A stretch of 64,000 nt of DNA. Source: Bettongia penicillata ogilbyi. Lineage: Eukaryota > Chordata > Mammalia > Diprotodontia > Potoroidae. Of the stretch, positions 11,111 to 24,059 are shown in pieces (within the stretch, counting starts at the first letter, position 1; every line of letters begins with the position of its first letter). Where the stretch lies: positions 1 through 64,000 of the forward strand of contig JAJHZJ010000420.1 of NCBI GenBank assembly GCA_023548195.1, written 5' to 3'. Both the position numbers and the translations under genes were made by a program. The notes beneath the pieces were generated by a model. The model was not told the origin of the DNA and searched no databases. It worked only from the letters and a program-made list of their open reading frames with translations.

Positions 11111-12155
11111 AACACATTAGTTCTCCTAAGTCAAATGCTCAGTATGCTTCAGAGCAAGACTGGAACCTTGACAAAATAGGTCAGTTTTATGTTATTGTAA
11201 TTATAGCCAGTGTTGTCCCATCTTTGTATTACATCTCATTTGAAACTGATTTTTAATTTTAACTATGTGATTGTCTGATAGGATATAGAGAGGTTTAATA
11301 TGACATACATTAGTAATTGGTCATTTCTTATCAATTGATTTACATAGAAGTTGATTTAATTTTTCCCTATTATTCATGATTTACATGCAATATCTTCCAC
11401 GTCCTTTTTTTTGAATAAAACTATTAATGACATAATGACATAGTGTTTCTTAGAAGTTTAGAAACCTTCATACTCTTTCATTTCTTCAATTTCAACTGTT
11501 TTCTTATAAATTGCTTTTCATCCTATCCCACGTCCACCTTCACATTGAAATTATTAAATATGAAAGCATATGTTGATTTGGTTTGAAGAATATTAAACGC
11601 CAAATTTTCATACAATTTCTCTATTTCTTTGGCCTCCACAACAGATGTTCACACATACTGTATAATTATCTTCATGGTGTGTGTTTCTTTTTAAATTTAT
11701 GTTCATAAAGAACACTGTAACAAAAGATGACCAAGTGTCCCATAAAATTATGTTTCATATAACCTTAGGGAACACAATGAAATACATTCCATAAATTCCT
11801 ATACTCACCTTTCCCAGCAGAATCTACCTGAAATCTTTCCATTTAGCTAACAATTCCTTATTCCTATTAATTTATTTCAAGAATGCCAATATTGACAGAA
11901 TTCAGTCCTTCCAATAATGTTAACAAACTGATCTTTGTACAAACATCTCTCATTTCTAGTGCCAACAACAAATTAGTGTGTATAAATGGCCCTAATACTA
12001 ATTTATTGTAATACTTAAGTATTCTATAGTATAGTACTAGTATTTGATACTAAATTAATACTTATCACCTTTTGCTCCTATCAATTTTTGCAATTAAATC
12101 ACTATCATAATGTCCATAGAATGGAGTTATATAGGACACAGAGAGAAATTGGATC
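11110..12155. other. no recognisable feature
   Basis: Unique-looking AT-rich sequence; no repeat family or gene recognised. Confidence 0.5.
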
Positions 12156-12159
12156 TCGA

Positions 12160-12400
12160 TCAAACAACAAACATTTATGAAATGCCTATTATATGCACTG
12201 AAGATATAAGAAGAGGCACAATATAGGCCCCATCCTCCAAGAGCTTACAATTCAAAGTGGGAGACAACATGCAAACACAACTATACAAAACAAACTACAT
12301 ACAGGATAAGTCAGAAAAAATTGGCCGAGGGAAGTTACTGGGATTAGACGAGGTTAGTGAATATAGCACAGAGAAAGAAATATGAGAAGAGCATCAACAA
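12160..12400 (-). mobile_element. L2 LINE 3' region
   Basis: Reverse-complement L2: 'caacaaacatttatgaaatg' opens the 3' end, 'ctccaagagcttacaattc' and 'gggagacaacatgcaaac' follow in family order, continuing to about 12400. Confidence 0.75.
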
Positions 12401-12854
12401 ATACCTATGAAACTTTGAGATTTTATATGTGTCGATAATGTAGATTTCAAGTACTGTTTGAGTTTGGTGCCTAATAAGACAGTGGATTTGGCAGGGAATA
12501 GAGAAAATAAGTCTAAAAGCAAATATAAGGTGGAGAACATATGTTTAAATGACCATTGGGTGAAAGGTGGAAACAAATGATTGTAACTCCTTAGCCTAAG
12601 GCCCCCAAACTCTGAGTTTTTGTAGACCAGTTCTAACCTGAGGGATAATCTACATCATTTCCTTTTTGGCTTATATTATTTCTCAATCAAACTTGGTTAT
12701 GGAAAAATTAACAGTATAACTAAAAGTCTACACATATCAGCAACATGGCTTCTAGCTCCTATATAAACGTTCAAGATAACATATGCAATTATCAAGTATG
12801 GGACAACTTTATTTCACTATTCACAAAATGCAGAATGAATGCATGTGTGCATGC

Positions 12855-12955
12855 ATGAGTGAATGAATGAATTAAAAAAAAAAAAAACTTAACAAGCACT
12901 TTCTGTGCAAATCACTGTGCTAAGAAAAAATAAAGAAATACACAAAAACCCATAA
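12855..12955 (-). mobile_element. L2 LINE 3' end fragment
   Basis: A 'gaatgaatgaatt' start, an A-tract, then 'acttaacaagcactttctg' and 'cactgtgctaagaaa', matching the reverse complement of the L2 3' end. Confidence 0.62.
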
Positions 12956-12959
12956 GAAA

Positions 12960-14325
12960 AGAAAACACACGCCAAAAATCTCGATAGCATATGAGCAATC
13001 AATAAAGTTCTGCTCCTTTGACAGTGGCCCCTGCCTTTTCTCACGATCTTAAAATTAGACAGACTTAATACTTCCTTGTGATTTGGACTACCTTGGAAAG
13101 GAAATGCTCTGGGGATGGTAAACATGTCAAAGCTCTAGTTTGAGCAAATGTCTTTTTCACTGCACTGAGATCTTCTGATGACTTGGCCTTCTCCAGAAAG
13201 AAAATGCAAATGGGACTGCTAGATATGCAAGTTCTATGTACCCACATGTTTTCAATTATGATAGTAGAAGAAAAATTCTAGATCATTTGCTCCTCCATAG
13301 TAATCTATTACTCTTCATTTCTCAGTAGCTAGGGCACTGTTCACAAAGATCTCTGAACGAAAGGTATGCTACTCAGGAAATTACATGGAAACTCAACAGC
13401 TATATTCTTAGAATTGGAATTACATATTAGGCAAGAATTGAGGCATCCATGTCCTCCATTAATCAGGATTCCAGTGTTTAAAGAATGCTATTAACTAGAG
13501 ATTCTCTTCTTGGGCTATGTGGTCAAGAACTTTAGCCTTGACCTATGTGTTATTGTTTTCTTATAAGGCAAACATTGATGACTTTTTTGGAGATGATAAG
13601 AATCTACTCCAAACACACACACACACAATCAAACATTTATCGTGCTCTCAAGATCTCTGTAGAAAAAAGTCTTCAACAAAAAGTAAATGCCTACCATAAA
13701 CCAGCCTTTTTGCTGCTTCATATAGGTCAGCAAAAAATTGGTGGCTCCTTCCACAGACTTCTAGGCTCTCAAGATTCTGAGATGACTAATCTATTCTGGA
13801 GGTAATTCCAATCACTGAGACTTAACTTGGATTTTTATTCCTTTCAGCAAGCTTCCAAGGGACACATCCATACACTCCCTAGGGGGATGCTATCAAAAGT
13901 CAGTAAAAAATTATTTTTCCTTCGTAAGAACAACAGATTGATTGGGGAATGCCTCTGTCAAACCTCCTGTGTTGATGAATGAGTACGTGACTGAACTGAT
14001 GAATTGGATAATTGGGGAGATGCAGATCATATTCAGGAGTGAAGTCAGTTGGGGGAAGATAGGTCTAATAGTGTGGTTTAGTTTTGAGTAACAGTGAAGT
14101 TTATGGCATGACAATCAAGTTATATAGTGAACATATAACAGAGGTCATAGGAGTTGAGTCTGAGGTACTAAGATATTAGGGTGCTAATATCAATGTGAAT
14201 GATGATAGTGTTATATATAACAGCAGAAGATAGGGTAACAAGGAATTATGTAAACCAATTGCAAAAGCCATTAATGAATGAATATTGCAGAGGTGACTCT
14301 GATAAATAGTGGCATTAGATATTAT
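12960..14325. other. no recognisable feature apart from a short (CA)n
   Basis: A (CA)n run occurs at 13612-13627. The rest, including several short frames on both strands, is not recognised. Confidence 0.5.
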
Positions 14326-14329
14326 AAAG

Positions 14330-14465
14330 GATCATAGATTTAGCACTAAAAGGAGTCTTAGAATTGTCTATAACAACCCTATATTTCAAAAAATGAGAAA
14401 TTGAGGCTGAGATTTGCACAATTTTACACAAGTAGAAAATGACTGAGTTGGGATTAGAGGAGACA
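14330..14465 (-). mobile_element. MIR-like SINE fragment
   Basis: Reads like the reverse complement of an old MIR-type repeat: 'tttcaaaaaatgagaaattg' (exhausted 'cagatgaggaaactgagg' block) then a degraded 'cacacagctagtaag' block. Diverged. Confidence 0.5.
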
Positions 14466-14469
14466 AACA

Positions 14470-15100
14470 AAAGTGGCAGCATGTTCAGGAGAAAGTTGTT
14501 TTCAGTTAATATTAGGGGATAGGAAGAGAGATAAGAAAACTTAAAGGCTAAAGGGATGTTTATGACAGGGAAGAAATTACAAACTGCAATAATGGAAGAG
14601 TTAGCAGATGGGGCAAATTAGTAAACCAACAGAGAATGTAAATGAATTTAGAAAACAATCTGGGGAGTAGGAGAAGGAACAGATTCTTATGTTTAAAAAT
14701 TCAGTGGTTAGGTGACAGGAATTAAGGGAAAGGTTAGTTAAAAACTAATGAAATTAGTCAATTTTCTGTCCATCAGACAGATTTTGTTCTTAGGTCAATG
14801 GATTTTCAAAGGAGGAGATTCCCAGTGACTGAACTTTTATATAGCACAAAGCTAATGACTTTGACTCTGGAGGAGGGGATTCTGGAATTGTGCTTCTCTA
14901 TCAGTTTCGAAGGGTTCATTCCATGTAGGACCAATCTACAAAAAACAAACACAAAAACCAAAAGAAGGCCACAGACTAGGTTTATACTAATATGAATTAG
15001 AAATAATTTCAGAGGCTATCTCATCCAACTATTAGGCCTGCTCCTTCTTTTATACCAATTAAGAATGATATCATTTCCTACTGCATATTTTAAGACTTCT
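14470..15100. other. no confident feature (possible L2 interior)
   Basis: Purine-rich on the plus strand, resembling the minus-strand interior of L2, but I cannot anchor it to a diagnostic motif. Confidence 0.3.
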
Positions 15101-15107
15101 TATATTA

Positions 15108-15362
15108 GAGAAAGAATGGCATCATTGAGTAGAGGATAAAATTAGACTTGGTGTAAGGAAGACCCAGATTCAAAACCTGCCCTGGATGTCTACTAGCCTT
15201 ATTTCTCTGGGTAAGTAACTTAATCCAAATCTTATGTTATTCCCATATAAAATGGTGACAATCATAGAACCTAAATTATAGAATTATTGTGAAGATACAA
15301 GATTATATCATATGAACGAAAACTTTACAAAATAAAAGGTGCAATACTAATATAAGCTACTA
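15108..15362 (+). mobile_element. MIR/CORE-type SINE
   Basis: Plus-strand SINE with a degraded head, 'aaggaagacccagattcaaa' (B-box region), 'ctctgggtaagtaactta' (core), 'gttattcccatataaaatgg', and a 'gaattattgtgaagat' to 'aatataagctact' tail of MIR type. Confidence 0.72.
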
Positions 15363-15929
15363 GATTTTTAACTCCAGACTTTATTTGCTATTTGTTATAT
15401 AGCAGTAAATTTTTCTATCACAGGAATTAACCTTAGAAGAAGTAAGTAAGTATTATTTTGAATATGAATTCTATTAGTAGTAGAGAAGATGAAATATCAA
15501 CTCTTTGTCTAGGGAGATGAGGTGTAGAGGAAACAGAAGAAAAGATAATGGAAAAACATCATGAATGCAAGTGGGCCAAGATCTAGTGCTCCTGGGGGAG
15601 GAAGCTTGGAGAGTTGTTTTCTGATTAACATAGGTCTGCAGGGAATTTATTTCAGTCAGAGATCAACCAGATTGTCATACTTTGCAGCTTTAAAATGGTA
15701 CTATTCTAAGATAGTCCTTATTTTGTAGGGAGGCTAAGAAAGAGTTTATTGACCTTCAATAATCCAAGTGTTATTTATTTTCTTGAATACTATAATCCTA
15801 TTAACAAGATTAATCATGGTCTATCAGCATCAGTGATTTAAGGAAAGCTGCAGTATGTAATTTTACTCAGGCTGGATAAGCAAAAATCCATTAACACTGA
15901 AATATGTGTTTGATAAAGATAGGGCCAGA

Positions 15930-16115
15930 CTATATAGATATATATACAATATAATGCATGCATGTATATGTATATATGTATATGTTTATGAATGTAAATG
16001 TACACATGTATGTTTATGCATGCATACATACATTTATATATGTATATGAATGTATGCATATATGTATGCCTGTATAAGTGTGTGTATACACATGCATACA
16101 TGTGTGTGTGAGTAT
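15930..16115. repeat. (TATG)n / (TA)n / (TG)n compound microsatellite
   Basis: Alternating purine-pyrimidine tract of TATA, TATG, CATA and TGTG units. It accounts for the tyrosine/histidine-rich open frame on the minus strand. Confidence 0.92.
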
Positions 16116-16124
16116 TAGCTGTTT

Positions 16125-17690
16125 TTGGCTGTACTCTATTACATTCCCTTTGATATTTTGATACTTTTATACATTTTGGATCCCATAGATGTGAGGATTA
16201 CCTGCAGTGATAACGTTTTATCCAGGCTAAATGATAAGATAACAATTCATCCATGCCAGTCCATCTTGTGTTACTCATACATGACCTCCTGTAAATCTGC
16301 TAGAGGTACACTCATTGATCTGGGGACCTTTCTCAAGAACTCTTGACATTGTCTGGCTACCAGGAGCACAATAGACTCTTGATTTACCAACCTTCATTGT
16401 CAATATATGATCAGCCTATTAAAAAAACATCACACCCACATGGTATCAGGTACTTTCTTTTTAACCACTGTCAGTTTTATGAAAATGATCCTGCTTTTTA
16501 TTTCTACCTGTCTCATTTTGCCTTATCCAGGTTTAACATCATGGGAATACAACACATGGAAAAAGCAAAATGTCATTTGCAAGTAGAATGTACGCACTTA
16601 AGATATAGGTGATAAAAAGAATTTGTAAAATCCATTAGAATGTCTTCTTCACTGTTGGTTGTTCAGACTTTGGAATGACACTAAAGAATAGAGATCATAT
16701 TTCCAAGTAATGAATTGGAACTTTAACTCATTTGTTTGCCTCATTTCTTTCCACATCTAGGTGTGCAAAATGGAATTTAGTAATTTACAGATTTTTATTT
16801 TTATTTCATTACCATTTCTTTCCCAGTGTTTCATTGTTAAATCATCTACTCCCCACATAATGGAAATTGCCACAAGGACATTATAATACTGAGTTTCATA
16901 TCTAATAAAAAGTACACGTTCTGGGGTATTTTAAAGAAGGGATATAGTCTTCAATTTAGATGAGTACATAGAGGGAATATCCATTGCTCCTATAGGTGTT
17001 ATAATTTGTTTGCTTTTCTTTCTATGTGAGGGTTATAGCTGGTAGCTTTACTCACCTTAACATCTGTGAATATGAAAAAGGATTGTGATTTCGTCAGTAT
17101 GAGAGACCTCCTCCAGCCTCATTGATACCTATTCAGATCAATAGTAATGATGATAAATTTTGAAGAGTTGCTAAAGCATATTAAGATTTAGATTTGTCTT
17201 AAGAGGGTGAGGCGAGGGGTAACATAGCTTTTTATTCTGGAAGAACCTTTCTTTCTCCATGGTCCCTCATGAAATTCCTCTTAGGGTACAGCAGATTACT
17301 GGGCTGTTTGTAGAGTCCTGAATCTATCTTTCATTAGAGGTACTAATGACAATACTACTATCTTCTATTATTGCTCTGGCAGTGATCAGAAGTCATAGTT
17401 CAGTGTGTGGGATAGAAGACCTTCTTCTCTCTCCTAAGTGTTTCTCAAGAGTTTCACTAGAACAACTTTCTCTTATAAACTAATAGATATTTCAATGCTA
17501 AGTTCTGAACTGACCTAAAGGACCCTAGTACAGGACATGCCTTTGATTGAATGATTGATCATTAATTACTTGAAGATCCTCTCATCAGATAAATATATCA
17601 GGGTTGGAATATTTTAGTAGTTACTTCAAATGGGCTAGAGTTATGGACTGTCAGACTCAATCAACTCCCATCCTCATAGAAGCATTTAGA
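16125..17690. other. no recognisable feature
   Basis: Two consecutive plus-strand frames (16125-16346, 16343-16612) overlap by one codon-sized step but have no recognisable motif and stop-rich surroundings. I do not call a gene. Confidence 0.45.
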
Positions 17691-17696
17691 GGTTGT

Positions 17697-17840
17697 GGGA
17701 AGGGGAGTATTGAGTAATGGATTGAAGATGTTGTTGATGCCTCTAAGACTCGACTCAAGTTGAATCCTTGCCTTCACCTCTTGATGCCTGTATGATGTTT
17801 GACTAGACACTTAACTATCCCAGTCCCCCCCAAAAAATCT
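17697..17840 (+). mobile_element. degraded CORE-type SINE
   Basis: Weak plus-strand SINE: 'gagtaatggattgaagatgt' resembles the head, 'cgactcaagttgaatcc' the B-box region, 'gactagacacttaac' the core. Heavily diverged; tail missing. Confidence 0.4.
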
Positions 17841-18104
17841 TTAAAATTATAGCTTGGTGATCAAAGGCATTTTATTGTTTTCTTCCTTTGTTTTTGTTTC
17901 CCCAAACCCAGACTGAGAGTCCTGGCTTTTTTTTTTTAAAGTTGTATATTAATTATGGGTGCTGGACAATATAGACTCAAAGGACTTTCTAAACATCATT
18001 GTTTTATCTCTAGATTTTTGTAGGACTCTATGATCTATTCCAGTATCCTGTGATACTTTTCATCTCATTCAAAACCATGGTTTAGTTATAATTTTCTTTG
18101 TAAT

Positions 18105-18175
18105 TCGAAGTCACAGAAACCTGAAGCTGGAAGGCACCTTAGGGATGAACTTGTCCAGCATTTATCCGAAGCATG
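18105..18175 (-). mobile_element. MIR/CR1-like 3' fragment
   Basis: 'gaagctggaaggcacctta' followed by 'gtccagcatttatcc' resembles the reverse complement of the common 'ccttccaactctgag' repeat tail. Short and ambiguous between the CR1/L3 tail and a MIR-type SINE. Confidence 0.4.
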
Positions 18176-18379
18176 GCCAACTGATATCTCCAAAAAATGA
18201 TTCTAGTACCTCTGGACATTCTTATAATAATCATGGAATAGTATGGAAAAATGAAAGCAAAAAAAATTAATAGCAACATAAAACCATATGACCAAACAAA
18301 CAAAAATTGGACTAGGATCTGGCAGATTTTGTGTTTCATCTTGGATGTTCCATTAAGCACACTTTAGTATATCTTCCCC

Positions 18380-18887
18380 AGTAGAATAATCATGTCATTG
18401 CTCCCACAGCTTTTTATTTGACTTCCAGAGCTCAGTATCTTCCTCCAAATCTTTCCTTGAAAGAGATTTCATCATTCCACTCTTCTACATAAAAAACCTC
18501 AACAAATTCATACTTTTTTCCCTAACTGTACTGATTCTCAACTCCACATTCACTTACTCTAGCTCCTGAGTACATATTTTCTTGTCTAGTCATAACTTAT
18601 TTTTTCATACTCCCATAAGCACACTTTATTCTTTCTCTGATCCTTGTTTTCTTTCTCATTTTACCATGATTTGATAAGTTTACCCTTTCCCATTCTCTCC
18701 CTTGGTTATGAAACCCCTAAACATCTTCAGACTTTGCTCAAATGCCTTCCTAAATATTCCAAACTTGATTTAATATTATCCTACTTTATTCGGAATATTT
18801 CAGGACAAGGAATCCTTCCCCAACCCCTCTTGATTCCAATGTTTCCTTCTGTTGATTATTATTTATCTTATGTGTAGGTTGCGTTGT

Positions 18888-18925
<38 letters not shown>

Positions 18926-19110
18926 ATATATCTATATATACATACATACATACATATGCACATATATTTACTTACTGTCTCCAACAATAGACTGTAAGCT
19001 CCTTGTAGTCAAGGACTATTTTTACTTCTTTTTTTATATATGCCCAGGGCTTAGCACAGTATTTGTAACATAGTAGATGTTGATTTTTTAACTGATTGAT
19101 TGAATCTAAT
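18380..19110 (+). mobile_element. L2 LINE 3' region
   Basis: Plus-strand L2 in order: 'actttgctcaaatgccttcc' (18731-18750), 'ggaatccttccccaacccct' (18809-18828), 'ctgttgattattatttatct' (18850-18869), a (CA)n(TA)n expansion, 'agactgtaagctccttgtag' (18989-19008), 'gcttagcacagtatttg' (19049-19065), ending near 'gattgattgaat'. The order and spacing match the terminal 700 bases of L2. Confidence 0.78.
18886..18965. repeat. (CA)n(TA)n(CATA)n compound microsatellite
   Basis: CA, TA and CATA units in succession, embedded in the L2 3' region where a 'ttgtacatag' motif of the element could have seeded it. Confidence 0.93.
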
Positions 19111-19117
19111 TTAAAAA

Positions 19118-19580
19118 CATTTCCTAAGACTCATAAGCAAATATTTGGTCTAGGAATTGTTACCGGAGATATAAAGCCAAAAAAAAATCTCTTCTAGAAC
19201 TTAAAGGCTTTGCATTCTATTTGAGCAATAAAACATTAGTCAGTAGACAGTCAAGAAGCATATATTAAATATTACATCAGTCACTGTGATGAGCACCAGA
19301 GATATGAATAAAGTCCCCCCCTTCTCCACACACACACACACACACACACACAGAAACAATGTCTCTGCCTTCAAGGAGCTCATAATCTAATATATAATGG
19401 TAAGCAAATGCAAAAGAAACTTTTTAAAAAGTATATCAATGGAACACCCTAACAACTGGAGGAATCAGGAATGGCCAAGTATATAGGAAGTTACACCCTG
19501 GATTAAGTATTTTAGGGGAAATAGTGGTTCAAATAGGTAGAGGTGAAATGATGAGTGTAGAGAGAATGACATACTTCACT
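19118..19580 (-). mobile_element. L2 LINE 3' fragments
   Basis: About 19250-19580 reads as reverse-complement L2: 'gtcactgtgatgagcacc', 'ctgccttcaaggagctcat', 'ggaatcaggaatggcc'. A less certain copy lies at 19118-19235. The first is tail-to-tail with the plus-strand L2 ending at 19110. A (CA)n of about 24 bases (19329-19352) interrupts it. Confidence 0.6.
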
Positions 19581-19631
19581 AGCAATGAAATTTTACAAAA
19601 GTATGTCTCAAGTGTGACAAGAAAAAGCAAA

Positions 19632-19702
19632 ATCTCTCTATCTGTGTCTCTGTCTCCCTCTCTCTCTCCCTCTCCTCTCTCCCTGTCTCCCTCCCTCCCT
19701 CC

Positions 19703-19768
<66 letters not shown>

Positions 19769-19769
19769 G

Positions 19770-19802
<33 letters not shown>

Positions 19803-19815
19803 GTCTGTCTGTCTC
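19632..19815. repeat. (CT)n / (CTGT)n / (CCCT)n compound microsatellite
   Basis: About 180 bases of pure pyrimidine on the plus strand, with CT, CCCT, CTGT and TCTG blocks. It explains the serine/leucine-rich (plus) and arginine/glutamate-rich (minus) open frames. Confidence 0.97.
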
Positions 19816-20369
19816 TTTTTGTTTCCCACTGGTGAGGTGATTGAAAAGAAGATATTATTTGAACATTCTATTCTTATTAGTGAGATCATCCACTTAGATG
19901 CTGTCCCTGGAATCATTTACAATCTTTTCCAAATATTCATGCTCACCATTGGTGATTTCAGCAGATGATCTTTCTTTCATTCAAGGAATATAAGGAAACA
20001 ACACTGACTTTCTGGAGAAGTGCAGACAAATTTTTTTATTTTTATTGAAATTATTACAAATTCAGTAAGTATCAATGAAAGCCTATGGTTGTCCAAGCCT
20101 CTGTTTATTTAATTCAATGTTCAGCCATGGTTTTTAAAACCCCCCTCTCTAGTCAGAAATGAGCTTTGCTTTCACTGAGCTTAAGAATAGTTTTACCCCT
20201 TTTATTCTCTTTTTGTATCCTCCTTTACATAGCATTTGCTATATACTTTCAGTTGGTATAAGGGAAAGAAATAGTCACATTAATAAGATCACATTCCCAC
20301 TGATTCCTTAAAATGGACTGGAGGGTATAGATATATGTACCATATGTATGTACCATAATCTCTGCCTTC

Positions 20370-20500
20370 TTATTAAGTCAAAACCTCATGACAGCAAAGG
20401 TTTTAATTATTTATTTTGCATTATACCTACAACCTACCATGATGCTTTGCATGAAGTAAGAACTTAGTATGTGTTTTTTGAAAGAATGAATGCTTTTTTT
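20370..20500 (+). mobile_element. L2 LINE 3' end
   Basis: 'catgacagcaaaggtttta' to 'gatgctttgcatgaagtaag' to 'gaaagaatgaatg' follows the order of the L2 3' end on the plus strand, diverged. Confidence 0.58.
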
Positions 20501-20561
20501 AAATTTGCTTTAAATCATCTTGCCATATACATATATAAAGAATCATTATCTATGAATAAAA

Positions 20562-20706
20562 AAATAGCTGACATTTCCGTTATACTTGAAAGTTTGCAAA
20601 TGTTTTACATGTATTATCTCATTCAATGCTCACAAAACCTCATGAAATATATATGACAGACTACAAGTAGTAAAAAATCTCCATTTGACCGAAGAGAAAA
20701 TTAAGA
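20562..20706 (-). mobile_element. MIR-type SINE tail
   Basis: 'aaagtttgcaaatgttttac', 'tattatctcattcaatgctc' and 'acaaaacctcatgaa' are the reverse complement of the MIR/CORE tail (gcgctttgcaaac / aatgagataat blocks). It runs into a microsatellite. Confidence 0.72.
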
Positions 20707-20870
20707 CACACACACACAGACACACATATATATGTATATGTATATATATGTACATATATACATATATATATATACACAAACATGCATATATACATGTACA
20801 TGCTGGTGTATATAGCCAATGTACTCTTGCATCTTAATATGTAAATATGTATATCCATGGACATCCATGT
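20707..20870. repeat. (CA)n(TA)n(CATA)n microsatellite
   Basis: CACA then TATATG and CATG alternation. It explains the minus-strand tyrosine/isoleucine-rich frame. Confidence 0.92.
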
Positions 20871-20879
20871 ATATATAAT

Positions 20880-23555
20880 TATATTTTAAAATTAATTATT
20901 TCTATAATTTTCTTTAAAGTTTTTCTCAATTAGGGAAAGTTAATTGACCCTAAAGGAAAGCCTGACTAATCTAAAGTTGATAATTGTGCCTATAGAATTA
21001 CCAATCAATTTGAGCCTTGAAATTTCACCAATATATGCCTTTATTAACTAAACAGAACAAACCTCTACAATGTATGATTTGTTTATGAAAGCCAGGGAGG
21101 ACTGTGGGGATTTTATGAACTTACACTTCCTTGGTGTTCTGCACCCTTTGCTTTGTAACAATTGTTTGTTGCAATGATTTCTGGAATAATTTCTGCCCCA
21201 ACAGAGTACAGTTATGTTGCAGCCTGTTTGTCCCCTGCTTTTTTACTGACATTCAGTATAATTTAGGATAATATGAAAGTATTGTGGGGATCCACATACG
21301 AATATTACGTATGTGTGTATATACATATTTACTAAGCAGATAACAGCAATGCAGTTACTGAAGTTCAAAACAGTTATTGTGATTTAAGCAAGAATAAAGA
21401 CACACACACAACTTGAAAAGAAACATTCTATGAATAATGTACATCTAAGTAGTGTTCTGATGAATACTGTAGACTTAAAAGAAACCTCTCTAATATCTGT
21501 CAGCCTGAGTCATCACAAGAATAGACAGGATGCCCTTAAAATTAACTCTCTCATTATAATTTGCCATTATTAGTATTTTCAGGCCAATGCTCTGAGTCAT
21601 TTAACAATCAATCACCTAGAAAGGCTTTGTTTATTAGGCCCATAATGGTGAATTCTCCGCTTTCTTTTAAAAAGATCGGTTTCTATTTGAGCAGTCAGTT
21701 ATGTTCTAGGTGCCAACTTATTCAGCAGGTGATTAATATATTCTGGGCAGTTGAAATTATTTTTTTCCTAAACTAGATAGATTCAATTGCTGAGAAACTG
21801 CATGATATATACTTTTCAGAAAGAAAGCATTCAATAAATAACTACCTACTGCATTTATTATCATAAAGTCTATTGTTATTTGTGAGTGACTCGGCAATAT
21901 CTTCCTTGAAGAAGGAACCCACTAAGTGATATAATTCAGAGAAACAGAAAAGCACACATTAAAGTACCTTGAATATGGGATTAATAATATAAAGATTCTT
22001 TTTTGGTGAATGTATTAATTATATATGTCAGCTTAAATTCTGCAACCTAATTAATTTCCAATATTACTATATTTTCAAGGCATAAGTAAGTGACTTCTTG
22101 ATGTACTTTGAACCGAATCACCGCAGGAATCCATCAGTATAGGCATTTATTTCCCATGAGTCAAATGGGGCAAACTAGACCTCAAGTGTCTTGATGGCTA
22201 TTATAAAGTTAGATCTTGCCATGACAGCAAGGCACCACATTTCACTTAACTATGCTCTGCAGATGTAATTAAGTGGTTCCAAATGTTTTGTTTAATTGCA
22301 TTTCTTAATGTTCTGGATGATGTTTTGCTCTTTTCCTTCAGTTATAAGTTGCATTTATAGCTCCTAGTAATTCCATTTATCATTGCAATTTGCTTAGCTT
22401 GAAATGTGTGCCATTAATTAACTCTTTTCAATTCTTTAAAAATAAATGTCTGAAAAGCATTACTTCTGTATGGTCATTTATTATTGCTTAAAAAGATTAC
22501 ATGTTGTAGTCTACATCTTTGTCCTACAAGCTTCTTTTAATATCTTGCCTTGTAAAACCTGCCATACCATATCCATCATTCTTGTTTTTCTAAGTATAAA
22601 AAAAACTCCTAAGGAATATTAGTTGACCCCAAAGAGCACCATGGGAAAACACATTGGGACATTTGTTATTCAAAAACATGTTATTAATGGTATGTAGATT
22701 GTATAAATGAGGCTTTTTTTTTCTCCATGATTTCTGAGTAAACAGCATGGAAATGAGGGAATGCAATTAGAGAGAAGCATGGTATGACAGATAGTGGCAT
22801 TGACTTTTAGGGAATTATTAGTCTAAAAACAACCCCTCAGTAATTGAATGTTACTATTTTTGTTTTGAATTTTTATAAGAAAGTGAGACTATAGACTTTC
22901 CATTCCTTCAAATTAATGTAATCAGCTGGCCTAAAAGGAAGATATAAGCTCTGAATATACAATTAGACATTTTTAAAGGCATTTATTTATTGAAGTAGAA
23001 ACCTAATTTTTATAATCATACACTGCTTACCTGACCATATTAATGAAATTATTTATTTACTTAATGATACCTTTTACGAAATAAGTCAAAATATTTCAAA
23101 ATTAATTGAATTTCCATTCAAAATTAAAGTACTGGTTTCTCCATTTTAAGCCTGTGAAAATTTTATCGTTTTCTTTCCAGGGCACTTCTGAGATTTTGTT
23201 CTGTCCCAAAGACTGCTAAGCCTGATTAATAACAAAAAAGATTTAAAAAAAAGCAAATCTATTTTTCCTCTGTTGGTGTTTTAATTTAAGTTCTCTTAGG
23301 AAAGAGAAATGGGAATAACTTGTGAGAAAGATTGACTAATTCTGCATTAATGTATAGAGCTGTAGTTAAAAGAGGGTTCCTGGGAAAATATCTCCTTTGT
23401 ATTGCCTAGCTAGTATTCACATTCTTCAAATATCCAATCCACTCAGATACCTTTAAGTCTCAAACTTCTTTTTGGCCTATGAAAGTCTGAGTAGAAAACA
23501 AAAGCAGAAGCAGTGGAGCATCTGGAAATCTAATTTAAATTTATTCTTCACAATG
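20880..23555. other. repeat-poor AT-rich segment
   Basis: About 2.7 kb in which I recognise no SINE, LINE or microsatellite of note, unusual for this window. Four TAATTA hexamers lie within 405 bases (22016, 22048, 22266, 22415). No open frame has protein character. It could contain conserved non-coding sequence, but that cannot be decided from one sequence. Confidence 0.45.
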
Positions 23556-23559
23556 ATAG

Positions 23560-23715
23560 CATCTCTAGCTGGAAGAAATCTTTCAGATCATCTCATGGAA
23601 CAGTCCTGTTTGAATTATGAAGAAATCGAGGCCCCAGAAAAATGAAATGTTTCATACAATATCTCAAATGTAGTATGTGGCAGAGCCAGAACTCATATCG
23701 GTGTCATCAATATCC
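23560..23715 (-). mobile_element. MIR-like SINE fragment
   Basis: 'gctggaagaaatctttcag', 'atgaagaaatcgaggcccc', 'gtatgtggcagagccagaac' match the reverse complement of the MIR-type block order (gaggaaactgaggc, then cacagctagtaagtggcagagcc). Confidence 0.65.
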
Positions 23716-23763
23716 AAGAATCTCTGGAAATAACAACAATAACAATTTCCTGCCTCTAGGACC

Positions 23764-23942
23764 AGTGCTATTTATATATCTATCTAATCTAAATCTATAT
23801 ATCTATACCTATCTATGTCTACATCCATATACATATCTATATTCTATCTGCACCTGCATCTACATCTATGTATCTATATATCTATCTACATAGCTATGTA
23901 TGGATGTATCTATCTATCATCTACCTATCTATATCTATAACT
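23764..23942. repeat. (TATC)n-type microsatellite
   Basis: Impure tetra- and hexanucleotide array of TATC, TACATC and TATG units. Confidence 0.93.
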
Positions 23943-24059
23943 ATGCTTACAATGGAAGATTAGCGAAGAAGGGCTCAAGTCCTAGTATCATGCTCAGGAG
24001 ACAGCTTCAGGTGCCAAACCACTAGAAAATTTGGGGAAGCTGCTTTTTGAGACGAGTGA

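Noticed and set aside
16125..16612. Two adjoining plus-strand frames considered as exons or a split gene
   Set aside because: No recognisable domain, no convincing splice sites, composition like surrounding DNA.
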